This document shows, one piece after another, positions 15,757 through 24,059 of a DNA stretch of 51,629 nt. The first letter of the stretch is position 1. Every line of letters begins with the position of its first letter. This stretch comes from Bacteroidales bacterium (GTDB taxonomy: Bacteria; Bacteroidota; Bacteroidia; Bacteroidales; UBA932), in assembly GCA_017454265.1 (NCBI GenBank), contig JAFTDJ010000027.1, positions 1 to 51,629 of the forward strand, given 5' to 3'. A program made the translations under genes and the position numbers. The notes below the pieces were generated by a model. It had not been told where the DNA came from, did no database searches, and saw only the letters and a program-made list of their open reading frames with translations.

Positions 15757-18125
15757 AGTATAAGTAATGCTAAGCGGTAAGCCCCGAAGGCCACGACCCA
15801 GGCCACGAGACATTGAAAAACAATAACAAACAACGCCCACTTGCTTCCGAGCTCACGCTTCACAGCGGCTATAGCTGCAACGCAAGGGGTATATAACAGG
15901 CTGAATACAAGCATGGAAACGGCGGTTGCGGTGGTAAGTGAAGACAGCACGTCCAACACTTCCATGGTTGCAACCACGCTCTCCTTTGCCAGGAATCCGG
16001 AAATGAATGCGGTAACGATCCTCCAGTCGCCGAGACCGATAGGCGCGAACAGAGGCGCCAGCAGTCCGGCGATCCATGCCAGCATGCTGCCTTCTCCGTT
16101 CTCTACCATATTGAAGCGGAAGTCGAAGGTCTGAAGGAACCATATCACCAGGGTTGCTAAGAAAATGACCGTGAACGCCCTCTGCAGGAAGTCTTTTGTC
16201 TTGTCCCACATCAAGTGCCCCACGTTGCGCAGCTGCGGCAGGCGGTAGTTGGGGAGTTCCATTACAAAGGGGGCGGGGTCGGATGAGCCGTCGATGTGCT
16301 TTCCTACGAGTGCCACCAGGATTCCGGTAAGAACGGAAAGCAGGTACAGGCATACCAGCACAAGTCCTCCGTGCCCCGGGAAAAACGCGCTGCTCAGGAA
16401 TCCGTATATGGGAAGTTTGGCGGAACAGCTCATAAACGGAGTAAGCAGGATAGTCTTGCGGCGGTCGCGTGCAGAGGGCAGCGTACGGGATGCCATTACG
16501 CCGGGAACGGAGCAGCCAAGGCCGATGAGGAGCGGTACGATGCTGCGCCCGGAGAGGCCGAGCTTGCGCAGGAAACTGTCGGTGACGTAGGCCACGCGCG
16601 CCATATATCCGCTGTCTTCCAGCATAGACAGGAAGAAGAACAGGATGACGATGATGGGTACGAAACTTACTACCGATCCCACTCCCCCGAAGACGGCATC
16701 GACTACCAGAGACTGCACGGCGGGACTTACGTTCCATCGTGCAAGCAGACTGCCCACGTCGGAGCCGAGCGCGGTAATTCCTTGATCCAACAAATCTTGC
16801 AGTGGAGCGCCGAGCACATCTATGGTAAGCCAGATCACAAGGGCCATGATGAACACGAAGATGGGGATGGCAGTCCACTTGCCTGTGAGAATCTTGTCTA
16901 TCCTGCGGCTGCGGCGGTATTCTTTGCTTTCCTGCGGCTTGACTACGGTCTGGGCGCAAAGCTTGTGGATGAAGGTGTAACGCATATCCGCAATGGCGGC
17001 GGCACGGTCCAGCCCGCGTTCTTCTTCCATCGTTACGATTATTTGTTCGATTGCTTCGCGCTCGCCGGAGCCCAGTTTCAGGGCCTGCTCCACCCAGTCA
17101 TCGCCCTCTATAAGTTTGGTGGCGGCAAAACGGGCAGGGATGCCGGCGGCGGCCGCATTGTTTTCTATCAAGTGAATAACGCTGTGCAGGCAGCGGTGCA
17201 CAGCTCCTCCGTTGTCGTCTTTGCCGCAGAAGTCGTTGCGGGCAGGAGCCTCCTGGTACCGTGCCACATGCATTGCGTGTTCCACGAGTTCGTCTACACC
17301 CTCGTTCTTTGCTGCGGATATTCCCACCACAGGAATTCCGAGTATGCGCTCCATCTCGTTGATTCGGATGGAGCCGCCGTTTCCGCGCACTTCATCCATC
17401 ATGTTGAGGGCCAGAACCATAGGGACGCCAAGTTCCATCAACTGGAGGGTGAGGTAAAGATTTCGCTCGATGTTGCTGGCATCTACGATGTTGATCAGGC
17501 CCCTGGTGTCTGGATTCAGGATGAATTCACGTGATACCAGTTCTTCTGCAGTATATGGAGAAAGGGAATAAATGCCGGGGAGGTCTGTTATCAGCGTATC
17601 GGGACGGCCTTTGATTACTCCTTCCTTGCGGTCCACGGTTACGCCGGGGAAATTGCCTACGTGCTGGTTGGAACCTGTGAGGACATTGAACAGGGTGGTC
17701 TTGCCGCAGTTCTGCTGGCCGGCAAGGGCAAAACTCAGGACAGTGCCCTTCGGCAAAGGATTTTCGTGGTCTTTTGAGTGGTATTTTCCACCTTCGCCGA
17801 GGCCCGGGTGGGCATTGTGGTCGTGAAGGTATGAGTTGCGGCCGTGGTTGTCTTCGTCTTCGGGTACTTTGGCCGCGGTGGCGTCAAGTTCGCCCGGGAG
17901 CGGGTCGCGGACCTGGATGTCGGCGGCGTCCGCCTTGCGCAGGGTAAGGGCGTATCCGCTGATAAGCAACTGTATGGGGTCGCCCGTGGGGGCCTTTGCA
18001 ACTACCTTCAGGGAAGCTCCGGGAATGAGCCCCATATCCAGAAAATGAGTACGTGTGGCTCCTTCGCCGCCTACTCTCTCTATTACGACCTCACGGCCGG
18101 TTTCCAATTTGTCTATCGTCAGCAT
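15753..18125 (-). CDS. feoB: Ferrous iron transporter, FeoA-FeoB fusion
   Basis: The 790-residue protein begins with a FeoA SH3-like domain (residues 1-75). A His-rich linker follows, with His at 94, 101, 103, 106, 116 and 120. The FeoB GTPase has G1 GQQNCGKTT at 136-144, then VTVDRKEG, DLPGIYSL and NMMD. The remainder is the membrane permease with the two gate repeats. It imports Fe2+ across the inner membrane. FeoA-FeoB fusions are usual in Bacteroidota; the His-rich linker may bind metal. It is transcribed with the Cys-rich partner gene. Confidence 0.96.
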   Translation of the reverse strand: MLTIDKLETGREVVIERVGGEGATRTHFLDMGLIPGASLKVVAKAPTGDPIQLLISGYALTLRKADAADIQVRDPLPGELDATAAKVPEDEDNHGRNSYLHDHNAHPGLGEGGKYHSKDHENPLPKGTVLSFALAGQQNCGKTTLFNVLTGSNQHVGNFPGVTVDRKEGVIKGRPDTLITDLPGIYSLSPYTAEELVSREFILNPDTRGLINIVDASNIERNLYLTLQLMELGVPMVLALNMMDEVRGNGGSIRINEMERILGIPVVGISAAKNEGVDELVEHAMHVARYQEAPARNDFCGKDDNGGAVHRCLHSVIHLIENNAAAAGIPARFAATKLIEGDDWVEQALKLGSGEREAIEQIIVTMEEERGLDRAAAIADMRYTFIHKLCAQTVVKPQESKEYRRSRRIDKILTGKWTAIPIFVFIMALVIWLTIDVLGAPLQDLLDQGITALGSDVGSLLARWNVSPAVQSLVVDAVFGGVGSVVSFVPIIVILFFFLSMLEDSGYMARVAYVTDSFLRKLGLSGRSIVPLLIGLGCSVPGVMASRTLPSARDRRKTILLTPFMSCSAKLPIYGFLSSAFFPGHGGLVLVCLYLLSVLTGILVALVGKHIDGSSDPAPFVMELPNYRLPQLRNVGHLMWDKTKDFLQRAFTVIFLATLVIWFLQTFDFRFNMVENGEGSMLAWIAGLLAPLFAPIGLGDWRIVTAFISGFLAKESVVATMEVLDVLSSLTTATAVSMLVFSLLYTPCVAAIAAVKRELGSKWALFVIVFQCLVAWVVAFGAYRLALLIL

Positions 18126-18144
18126 CTCACGCTCTTTAACGGTG

Positions 18145-18175
18145 CAAAGTTAGCGTTTGAAGACGCTGTGCGCAA
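18145..18175 (-). promoter_or_regulatory. Promoter of the feoAB operon
   Basis: On the minus strand TTG (18175-18173), a 20-bp spacer and TAACTTTG (18152-18145) fit the consensus. The start codon is 19 nt beyond the box. No Fur-like palindrome was recognised by eye. Confidence 0.75.
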
Positions 18176-18206
18176 TACCTAATTGTTGGGATGGCGCACC
18201 ACGCAG

Positions 18207-18237
18207 AAAAAGGCCGGAACATCACGTCCTCGGCCTT
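18207..18237 (-). terminator. Terminator-like hairpin upstream of feoAB
   Basis: AAGGCCG (18210-18216) pairs with CGGCCTT (18231-18237) around a 14-nt loop, and the minus strand then reads TTTTT. It would stop minus-strand transcription arriving from the GH92 upstream region, where no gene is seen. It may end a short RNA or be a relic. Confidence 0.45.
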
Positions 18238-18284
18238 CTCTATAGTTAGCAGTTATTATTGTTTAATCAAAATCGTAACAGCTA

Positions 18285-18303
18285 TTGGCAAACACAGTGC
18301 CAA
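18285..18303. promoter_or_regulatory. Palindrome TTGGCA-N7-TGCCAA upstream of GH92
   Basis: A perfect 6-bp inverted repeat with a 7-bp spacer lies 8 bp before the GH92 -7 box, in the place of the -33 element. It could be a repressor or activator site. On both strands it also shows GG-N10-GC, the core of a sigma-54 promoter (minus strand TTGGCACTGTGTTTGC). No sigma-54 activator is in the window. Confidence 0.45.
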
Positions 18304-18311
18304 ACTTTGAT

Positions 18312-18319
18312 TATCTTTG
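18312..18319 (+). promoter_or_regulatory. -7 box of the GH92 gene
   Basis: TATCTTTG is a perfect match ending 7 nt before the ATG at 18327, predicting a leader of only a few nucleotides or none. It decides for this start over an upstream in-frame ATG at 18285, which lies before the box. Confidence 0.7.
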
Positions 18320-18326
18320 CGCTGAT

Positions 18327-20879
18327 ATGATTAATTCCGCATTCATTATAGCTCTTGCACTGGTTACAAGCTATGTAAACCCTTTCGTTGGAACGGACGC
18401 ACACGGGCATACTTTCCCTGGAGCCTGCGCTCCATTCGGAATGGTGCAGCTGAGTCCCGACACCCGGCCAAAAAGCGGCGATTGGGACGGTTGCAGCGGC
18501 TATCACTACTCCGACACTCTCATTTACGGCTTCAGCCATACTCATCTCAGCGGTACCGGCTGTGACGACTGGTGCGACATTCTGCTTACACCTGGAGGGC
18601 GTCCGTCCCGCTTTTCCCACAGAAGGGAGAAAGCGTCTCCCGGTTATTACGAAGTGTGGCTTGCGGATACCAAGGTCAAAGCCAGGCTTGCTGCCGGCCG
18701 CAGGGTAGCTATGCACGAATACAGTTTCAGTGGAAAAGATGATCCGGTAATCAGCCTGGATCTTCGCCACCGCGATCCGCTGGACAGCTTCGCCATTCAT
18801 TACGGCCCGGGCTGGATAAGCGGGGTGAGGGTCTCTTCCAGCTGGGCGCGCGGCCAGCACGTGTATTTTTATATGGAGTTTTCTTCTCCGGCAGAGTGTA
18901 CCCTGAGTGACGACGGCCGCAAGGCGGTTCTCAGGTTCGGCGAGAGAAAAATCACGGTGAGGACCGCCATATCCAGTGTCTCGGAAGATGGCGCAAAAGC
19001 CAATCTCTATTCGGAGTATCCTGAGTCCCTGAGGCAGTTGAAGTGCAGTACGGCCAGGCGGTGGGAACTCTACATGAGTAAGCTAAAATGCCCCTGGAGT
19101 GACGTCGAGCGCAGGAGACGTTTCTACACAGCCCTATATCATACCGGCATTCACCCGTCTTTGTACTCCGATGCTGACGGACGCTACCGCGGAATGGACG
19201 GCCGAATCCACAAGGCGGAAGGGTGGGAGCGATATACCGTTTTCTCCACCTGGGACACGTTCCGCGGAGAGCACCCTCTGCTGTTCGAAATAGAGCCTGT
19301 GCGCAGCATGGATTTCATAAAGAGCATGATATCCGTATATGAAGAGAACGGCAAGCTTCCCGTCTGGGAACTCAGCGGTTGGGAAACCGATTGTATGATC
19401 GGTTACAACAGCGCCCCCGTGATTGCTGATGCCGTTGCCCGGGGGCTGACGGGATTCGACGTTCCCAAGGCGTTTGAAGCATTGCTGGCCTCGTCCTTGC
19501 GGCCGGAGTACGGTATGGACAGCTTTCGCTCCAACGGCCTCGTCCTGGCCGACGACGAGCACGAAAGCGTTTCCAAGACGCTGGAGTACGCCTACGACGA
19601 CTGGTGCGTGGCGCAGGTGGCGGCTTATCTTGGGCGCACAGAGGAATATGAGCGGTATATGCGCTCCTCACAGTATTGGAAAAACGTTTTTGACCCCGCT
19701 TCAGGCTTTATGAGAGCGAGACTCAACGGCCGCTGGTTCAGTCCGTTCGACCCCCGTGAAGTTAACAATAATTACACCGAGGCCAATTCCTGGCAGTACA
19801 GTTTCTTCGTCCCCCACGACGTGCCCGGACTCACGGAGGCCCTTGGCGGGACAGAGGCTCTTGAGGCCCGTCTGGATGCCCTTTTCTCGGCGCCGGAAGG
19901 CAATACCGGGCGCACCCAGGCCGACATCACTGGCTGCATAGGCCAGTACGCCCAGGGCAACGAGCCGAGTCACCATATCCCTTACCTCTATGCTTTTACG
20001 AAACATCCGGAGAAAGCACAAAGTACTGTAACCAAAATACTTGAAACCCTCTACAGCTCCGCCCCCGACGGACTTTGCGGTAACGACGACTGCGGACAGA
20101 TGTCTGCCTGGTACGTGCTGGGTGCGCTGGGGCGCTATCCGCTTTGTCCGGGCGCCGGAATATCCGTCACCGGTATGCCGCAGGTCGAGCCCATCGTGGT
20201 AAATCCCGTGTTCGAGATGGACGGAGATATTTTTGCCGGCTCGATGGAAGTTGCCATCCGGGGAGAAGGGAACGTAATGTACCGTATCGGAGAAGAAGAA
20301 TTCCGTCCCTACGAAGGCCCCTTCACCCTTGAGCGCGCCTGTACTATGGAGGCTTACTCCATAAAGGATGGCCGGCGCAGCTTCACGACTCGCAGCACGG
20401 TTCATAGAATTCAGTCCGACAGGGATATACAAATTTTGTCCCGCTGCAGTTCCCAATATACGGCCGGCGGTCCCGAAGGGCTCATAGACGGCCGCCGCGG
20501 CGGAATCAACTGGCGCACCGGAGGCTGGCAGGGATACCAGGCTGCGGACTTCCGTGCCGTCGTGGACTTGCGGGAACCCCGTGAACTGCACTGCCTTGGC
20601 GCAGGTTTCTGCCAGGATGCCCGTTCCTGGATATGGATGCCCCGCGAGGTGCTTTTCGAAGTCTCCTCCGACGGCGTCGGATACACCACAGTAGCAAAAA
20701 TTAAGACCACAGTTCCGGAAAGGGATATGGTCGTCCGGATATGGGACTGCGAAACTCCGGTGGAGTGTACCGCCCGCTATATCCGGGTGAGTGCCAGCAA
20801 TATAGGCACAATACCGGAATGGCACCCAGGCGCAGGATACCCCGGATTTATTTTCATAGACGAAATCTGGGCTTACTGA
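18327..20879 (+). CDS. GH92 alpha-mannosidase with C-terminal F5/8-type domain
   Basis: The 850-residue protein has an N-terminal signal (INSAFIIALALVTS). The GH92 fold starts at YVNPFVGTDAHGHTFPGA. The catalytic-acid segment QGNEPSHH lies near residue 545, and the GNDDCGQMSAWYV signature near 588 supplies the Asp pair and calcium-site residues. GH92 enzymes are Ca2+-dependent exo-alpha-mannosidases acting mainly on alpha-1,2, -1,3 or -1,4 links of N-glycan or yeast mannan type. Residues from about 705 resemble a discoidin/F5/8 C carbohydrate-binding module. It has its own promoter and lies 93 bp before susC, so it may or may not belong to the same regulon. Confidence 0.93.
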   Translation: MINSAFIIALALVTSYVNPFVGTDAHGHTFPGACAPFGMVQLSPDTRPKSGDWDGCSGYHYSDTLIYGFSHTHLSGTGCDDWCDILLTPGGRPSRFSHRREKASPGYYEVWLADTKVKARLAAGRRVAMHEYSFSGKDDPVISLDLRHRDPLDSFAIHYGPGWISGVRVSSSWARGQHVYFYMEFSSPAECTLSDDGRKAVLRFGERKITVRTAISSVSEDGAKANLYSEYPESLRQLKCSTARRWELYMSKLKCPWSDVERRRRFYTALYHTGIHPSLYSDADGRYRGMDGRIHKAEGWERYTVFSTWDTFRGEHPLLFEIEPVRSMDFIKSMISVYEENGKLPVWELSGWETDCMIGYNSAPVIADAVARGLTGFDVPKAFEALLASSLRPEYGMDSFRSNGLVLADDEHESVSKTLEYAYDDWCVAQVAAYLGRTEEYERYMRSSQYWKNVFDPASGFMRARLNGRWFSPFDPREVNNNYTEANSWQYSFFVPHDVPGLTEALGGTEALEARLDALFSAPEGNTGRTQADITGCIGQYAQGNEPSHHIPYLYAFTKHPEKAQSTVTKILETLYSSAPDGLCGNDDCGQMSAWYVLGALGRYPLCPGAGISVTGMPQVEPIVVNPVFEMDGDIFAGSMEVAIRGEGNVMYRIGEEEFRPYEGPFTLERACTMEAYSIKDGRRSFTTRSTVHRIQSDRDIQILSRCSSQYTAGGPEGLIDGRRGGINWRTGGWQGYQAADFRAVVDLREPRELHCLGAGFCQDARSWIWMPREVLFEVSSDGVGYTTVAKIKTTVPERDMVVRIWDCETPVECTARYIRVSASNIGTIPEWHPGAGYPGFIFIDEIWAY

Positions 20880-20929
20880 ACCGGGTAAAAATCGTTAAAT
20901 AAAATTATAGGAATCCGGAGATTATTTGT

Positions 20930-20937
20930 TATCTTTG
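20930..20937 (+). promoter_or_regulatory. -7 box of the susC-led operon
   Basis: TATCTTTG lies 35 nt before the susC ATG, giving a leader of about 30 nt. No clear -33 TTG is seen, which could mean an activator or alternative factor is needed. No other convincing promoter was found in the following 30 kb. Confidence 0.6.
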
Positions 20938-20972
20938 GACGTAAAACTGATAACCATCACACAATTTTACTT

Positions 20973-23900
20973 ATGAGAAACAAAAATTTGTTGATGCTTC
21001 TGTCAATGTCTATCCTGTTGGTATTCAACACGGCCGGCGTCTATGCACAGAACAGGATTCGTGTGCAGGGCGTAGTCAAGGACACCAAAGGCGAGACTCT
21101 GGTGGGAGCAATGGTGCTCGTGAAAGGCACCCAGAACGGAGCGATGACGGATGCAGGAGGCAGCTACATCCTCACAGGAGTTGCATCCAACGCCACTCTC
21201 ATCGCCAGCCTGATCGGCTATGAGGAGCAGGAAGTCAAAGTTGACGGCCGTTCCAGCATAGACTTCATCCTCAAGGACGACAACCTCGTGCTTGACGAGG
21301 CCGTGGCAATCGGTTACGGCAATCAGCGCAAGGTAACCCTCACGGGATCCGTAACCAGCACCACCGGTGAGGAACTGGTGAAAAACTCCTCCGTCAATCT
21401 TTCCCAGGGTCTTGCAGGACGTATGTCCGGCGTCATCGTGAACAACCGTTCCGGAGAGCCCGGGCGCGACGACGCCGTGATGTTCATCCGCGGACGCAGT
21501 ACCCTTGGCGACAACAGCCCCCTCATCATCATAGACGGCGTGCAGGGCCGTGGCGATGAGTTCGGACGGCTCACCGGAGACGAAATCGAGAGCGTCACCG
21601 TATTGAAAGATGCCTCTGCCGCCATTTACGGTGCCCGTTCGGCAAACGGAGTTATCCTCGTCACCACCAAACGCGGCAAGTACAACGAGGCTCCGAAGGT
21701 GAACTTCACCTACGACCTCGGCCTGCAGAGCCCTACCCGTATGGTCAAGCTCTCGGACGCCGTGCTCTACACCACCGCATACAACAAGAGTCTTGCAATC
21801 TCCGGCGGCGCCCCCGTGTACAACGACACCCAGGTGCAGCATTACATAGACCAGGACGACCCTATATCGTATCCCAATACAGACTGGTTCAAGGAAATCA
21901 TCAAGCCCGTTTCAGCCCAGCACAAGTACGGCGTGAGCATCAACGGCGGATCCGAGAGGGCTGCATACTTCGTGCAGTTCAACGGCCAGTACCAGGACGG
22001 TATCTACTACAAGTCCGCAACCAACTACAGCCAGTATAACCTGCGTTCCAACCTGGACATCCAGGTGACCAAGCGCCTCAAGCTCGGCGTGGACGTCAAC
22101 GCCCGCCAGCAGCACAAGAACTACTCGGCGTTCCCCTCCGACTCCTACGGTATCTTCTACATTGCAATGCGCATGAGGCCTACGGGAGCCGCTTATTATC
22201 CCAACGGACTGCTTCGCGGAGGCACCAACCCCGCAGTGCTGGTACAGGACCTCACCGGTTACGACCGCACCACCATCAATACAATCAACACCACCTTCTC
22301 CCTCAACTGGGACCTCTCCGCAATTACGAAGGGCCTCTCCGTCAACGGACACCTGGCCTATGACCTCGTGAGCAGGTTCAAGAAGAACTGGCAGCAGAAC
22401 TGGAACTACTGGTCCTACGACGAGATCACCGAGATTTTCGAGGAGCGCTCCAACTCCTACTGGCCCACTCCTGTTCTTCACGAGTACCAGACACATACGC
22501 ACAATACGGCAATCAACGCCAATATCAACTACGACCGCGACTTCAACGGCCACCACGTAACCGCTCTCGCCGGCTTTGAGCAGAACTCCTACAGGCTCGA
22601 CTACTTTACTGCCGGCATCAACAACTACGCTTCCGATATCCTTGACGAACTTTTCGCGGGAACTGCGGACAAGAGCTGGTACACCATCAACGGCTACGCC
22701 CGTGAAACCGCAAGGCGTTCGTTCTTCGGCCGTGTGGGTTACGACTACAAGAGCAAGTACCTCTTCCAGGCCCTCGTGCGTTTCGACGGTTCCGAGAACT
22801 TCCCCGCAGGCAAGCGCTGGGGTATCTTCCCCGGTGTGTCGGTGGGCTGGCGTCTTTCCGAGGAGCCTTTCATCAAGGACAACGCCCCGGCAATCACCAA
22901 CCTCAAGATCCGCGCCTCCTATGGCGAGCAGGGGAACGACCAGATCGACCCGTTCCAGTACATGACAACTTACGCCTACACGTCCGGCTACTCCTACAAG
23001 ACGATGTTCGACGACAAGGAGGTCAACTTCATCATTCCCGGCACCATCCCCAATCCCAACGTTACATGGGAGGTGGCGCGCACCTGGAATATCGGTATCG
23101 ACAGTAATATCAACAACGGTATGTTCGGATGGGAACTGGAGGCCTTCTACACCAGGCGTTCCAACATTCTCTGCACCCGCAACGCATCCATTCCTTACTA
23201 CACCGGCCTCACCAACAATCTCCCCGACGAGAACATCGGTATCGTGAACAACAAGGGCGTCGAACTCCAGCTCAACCACGAGAACCGCGTGCTCAACGGA
23301 GAGCTCCGCTACCGTGTGACCGGCAACTTCATGTTCGCAAAGAACACCATCGAGTACATGGACGAGACTCCATGGCCTGAAGGTCATGAATACATGAAAC
23401 TGGAAGGCCAGCCTATGGGCTCCGCCCTGTATTACAAGGTGGGCGGCATCAACAATACCGAGGATGACCTCAAGAACCACACCCAGATGAGCGGCGCCAC
23501 CCTCGGCGACTTCTGGTTTGAGGATCTCGACGGAGACGGTTCCATCACCAATCTGGACCGCTACCGTCTCGGTCTTACTTCTGTGCCCCAGATAGTCTTC
23601 GGCCTCACCTTCGACGCCACCTGGAAAAACTTCGACTTCTCGATGCTCCTCCAGGGACAGGCCCTCGCCAGGTACTACTATTCACCCCAGATGGACCCTG
23701 TGTCCGGCAACCTCGACTGGTATGCCGCGACCAACGCCTGGACCCTCGACAACCGTGAATCCAATTATCCAAGGATCGGTTCCACCGTCAGCAACGGCGG
23801 CGTCAACAGGGCCGACTACTATTCCCGCAATGCCGCCTTCCTCCGTCTTAAGAACATCGAGATAGGCTACACCCTTCCGTTCAGCAAGATAGCTCCCAAG

Positions 23901-24053
23901 CTCGGAGTCAAGGGACTGCGTTTCTACATTGCCGGTTACAACCTCCTCACTTTCTCGGAACTCAAGTACGTGGATCCTGAAACCTCCGACGAAAGCTACC
24001 AGACCTACCCGCAGATGCGTATTGTGAACACCGGTGTCAAACTTTCATTCTAA
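20973..24053 (+). CDS. SusC-like TonB-dependent outer-membrane transporter
   Basis: The 1,026-residue protein has a signal peptide (to VYAQ, residue 26). A carboxypeptidase-regulatory-like domain (about 27-112) starts RVQGVVKDTKGETLVGAMV, followed by the plug (GSVTSTTGEELVKN, then SNGVILVTTKRGK-type end near 235) and a 22-strand barrel ending with GVKLSF. It would import oligomers released by the lipoproteins encoded downstream, energised by TonB. No extra N-terminal anti-sigma-interacting (STN) domain is visible, so regulation by an ECF sigma/anti-sigma pair is unlikely. It is followed after 6 bp by susD. Confidence 0.96.
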   Translation: MRNKNLLMLLSMSILLVFNTAGVYAQNRIRVQGVVKDTKGETLVGAMVLVKGTQNGAMTDAGGSYILTGVASNATLIASLIGYEEQEVKVDGRSSIDFILKDDNLVLDEAVAIGYGNQRKVTLTGSVTSTTGEELVKNSSVNLSQGLAGRMSGVIVNNRSGEPGRDDAVMFIRGRSTLGDNSPLIIIDGVQGRGDEFGRLTGDEIESVTVLKDASAAIYGARSANGVILVTTKRGKYNEAPKVNFTYDLGLQSPTRMVKLSDAVLYTTAYNKSLAISGGAPVYNDTQVQHYIDQDDPISYPNTDWFKEIIKPVSAQHKYGVSINGGSERAAYFVQFNGQYQDGIYYKSATNYSQYNLRSNLDIQVTKRLKLGVDVNARQQHKNYSAFPSDSYGIFYIAMRMRPTGAAYYPNGLLRGGTNPAVLVQDLTGYDRTTINTINTTFSLNWDLSAITKGLSVNGHLAYDLVSRFKKNWQQNWNYWSYDEITEIFEERSNSYWPTPVLHEYQTHTHNTAINANINYDRDFNGHHVTALAGFEQNSYRLDYFTAGINNYASDILDELFAGTADKSWYTINGYARETARRSFFGRVGYDYKSKYLFQALVRFDGSENFPAGKRWGIFPGVSVGWRLSEEPFIKDNAPAITNLKIRASYGEQGNDQIDPFQYMTTYAYTSGYSYKTMFDDKEVNFIIPGTIPNPNVTWEVARTWNIGIDSNINNGMFGWELEAFYTRRSNILCTRNASIPYYTGLTNNLPDENIGIVNNKGVELQLNHENRVLNGELRYRVTGNFMFAKNTIEYMDETPWPEGHEYMKLEGQPMGSALYYKVGGINNTEDDLKNHTQMSGATLGDFWFEDLDGDGSITNLDRYRLGLTSVPQIVFGLTFDATWKNFDFSMLLQGQALARYYYSPQMDPVSGNLDWYAATNAWTLDNRESNYPRIGSTVSNGGVNRADYYSRNAAFLRLKNIEIGYTLPFSKIAPKLGVKGLRFYIAGYNLLTFSELKYVDPETSDESYQTYPQMRIVNTGVKLSF

Positions 24054-24059
24054 GGGCTT

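Noticed and set aside
20325-20345. A CACCCTTGAGCG match to the post-hppA hairpin arm inside the GH92 gene
   Set aside because: It is not palindromic there and sits in conserved coding sequence, so it is probably chance.
21912-23480. A 522-codon minus-strand open frame inside susC
   Set aside because: A Val/Gly-rich shadow of the SusC barrel codons with no signal or domain.
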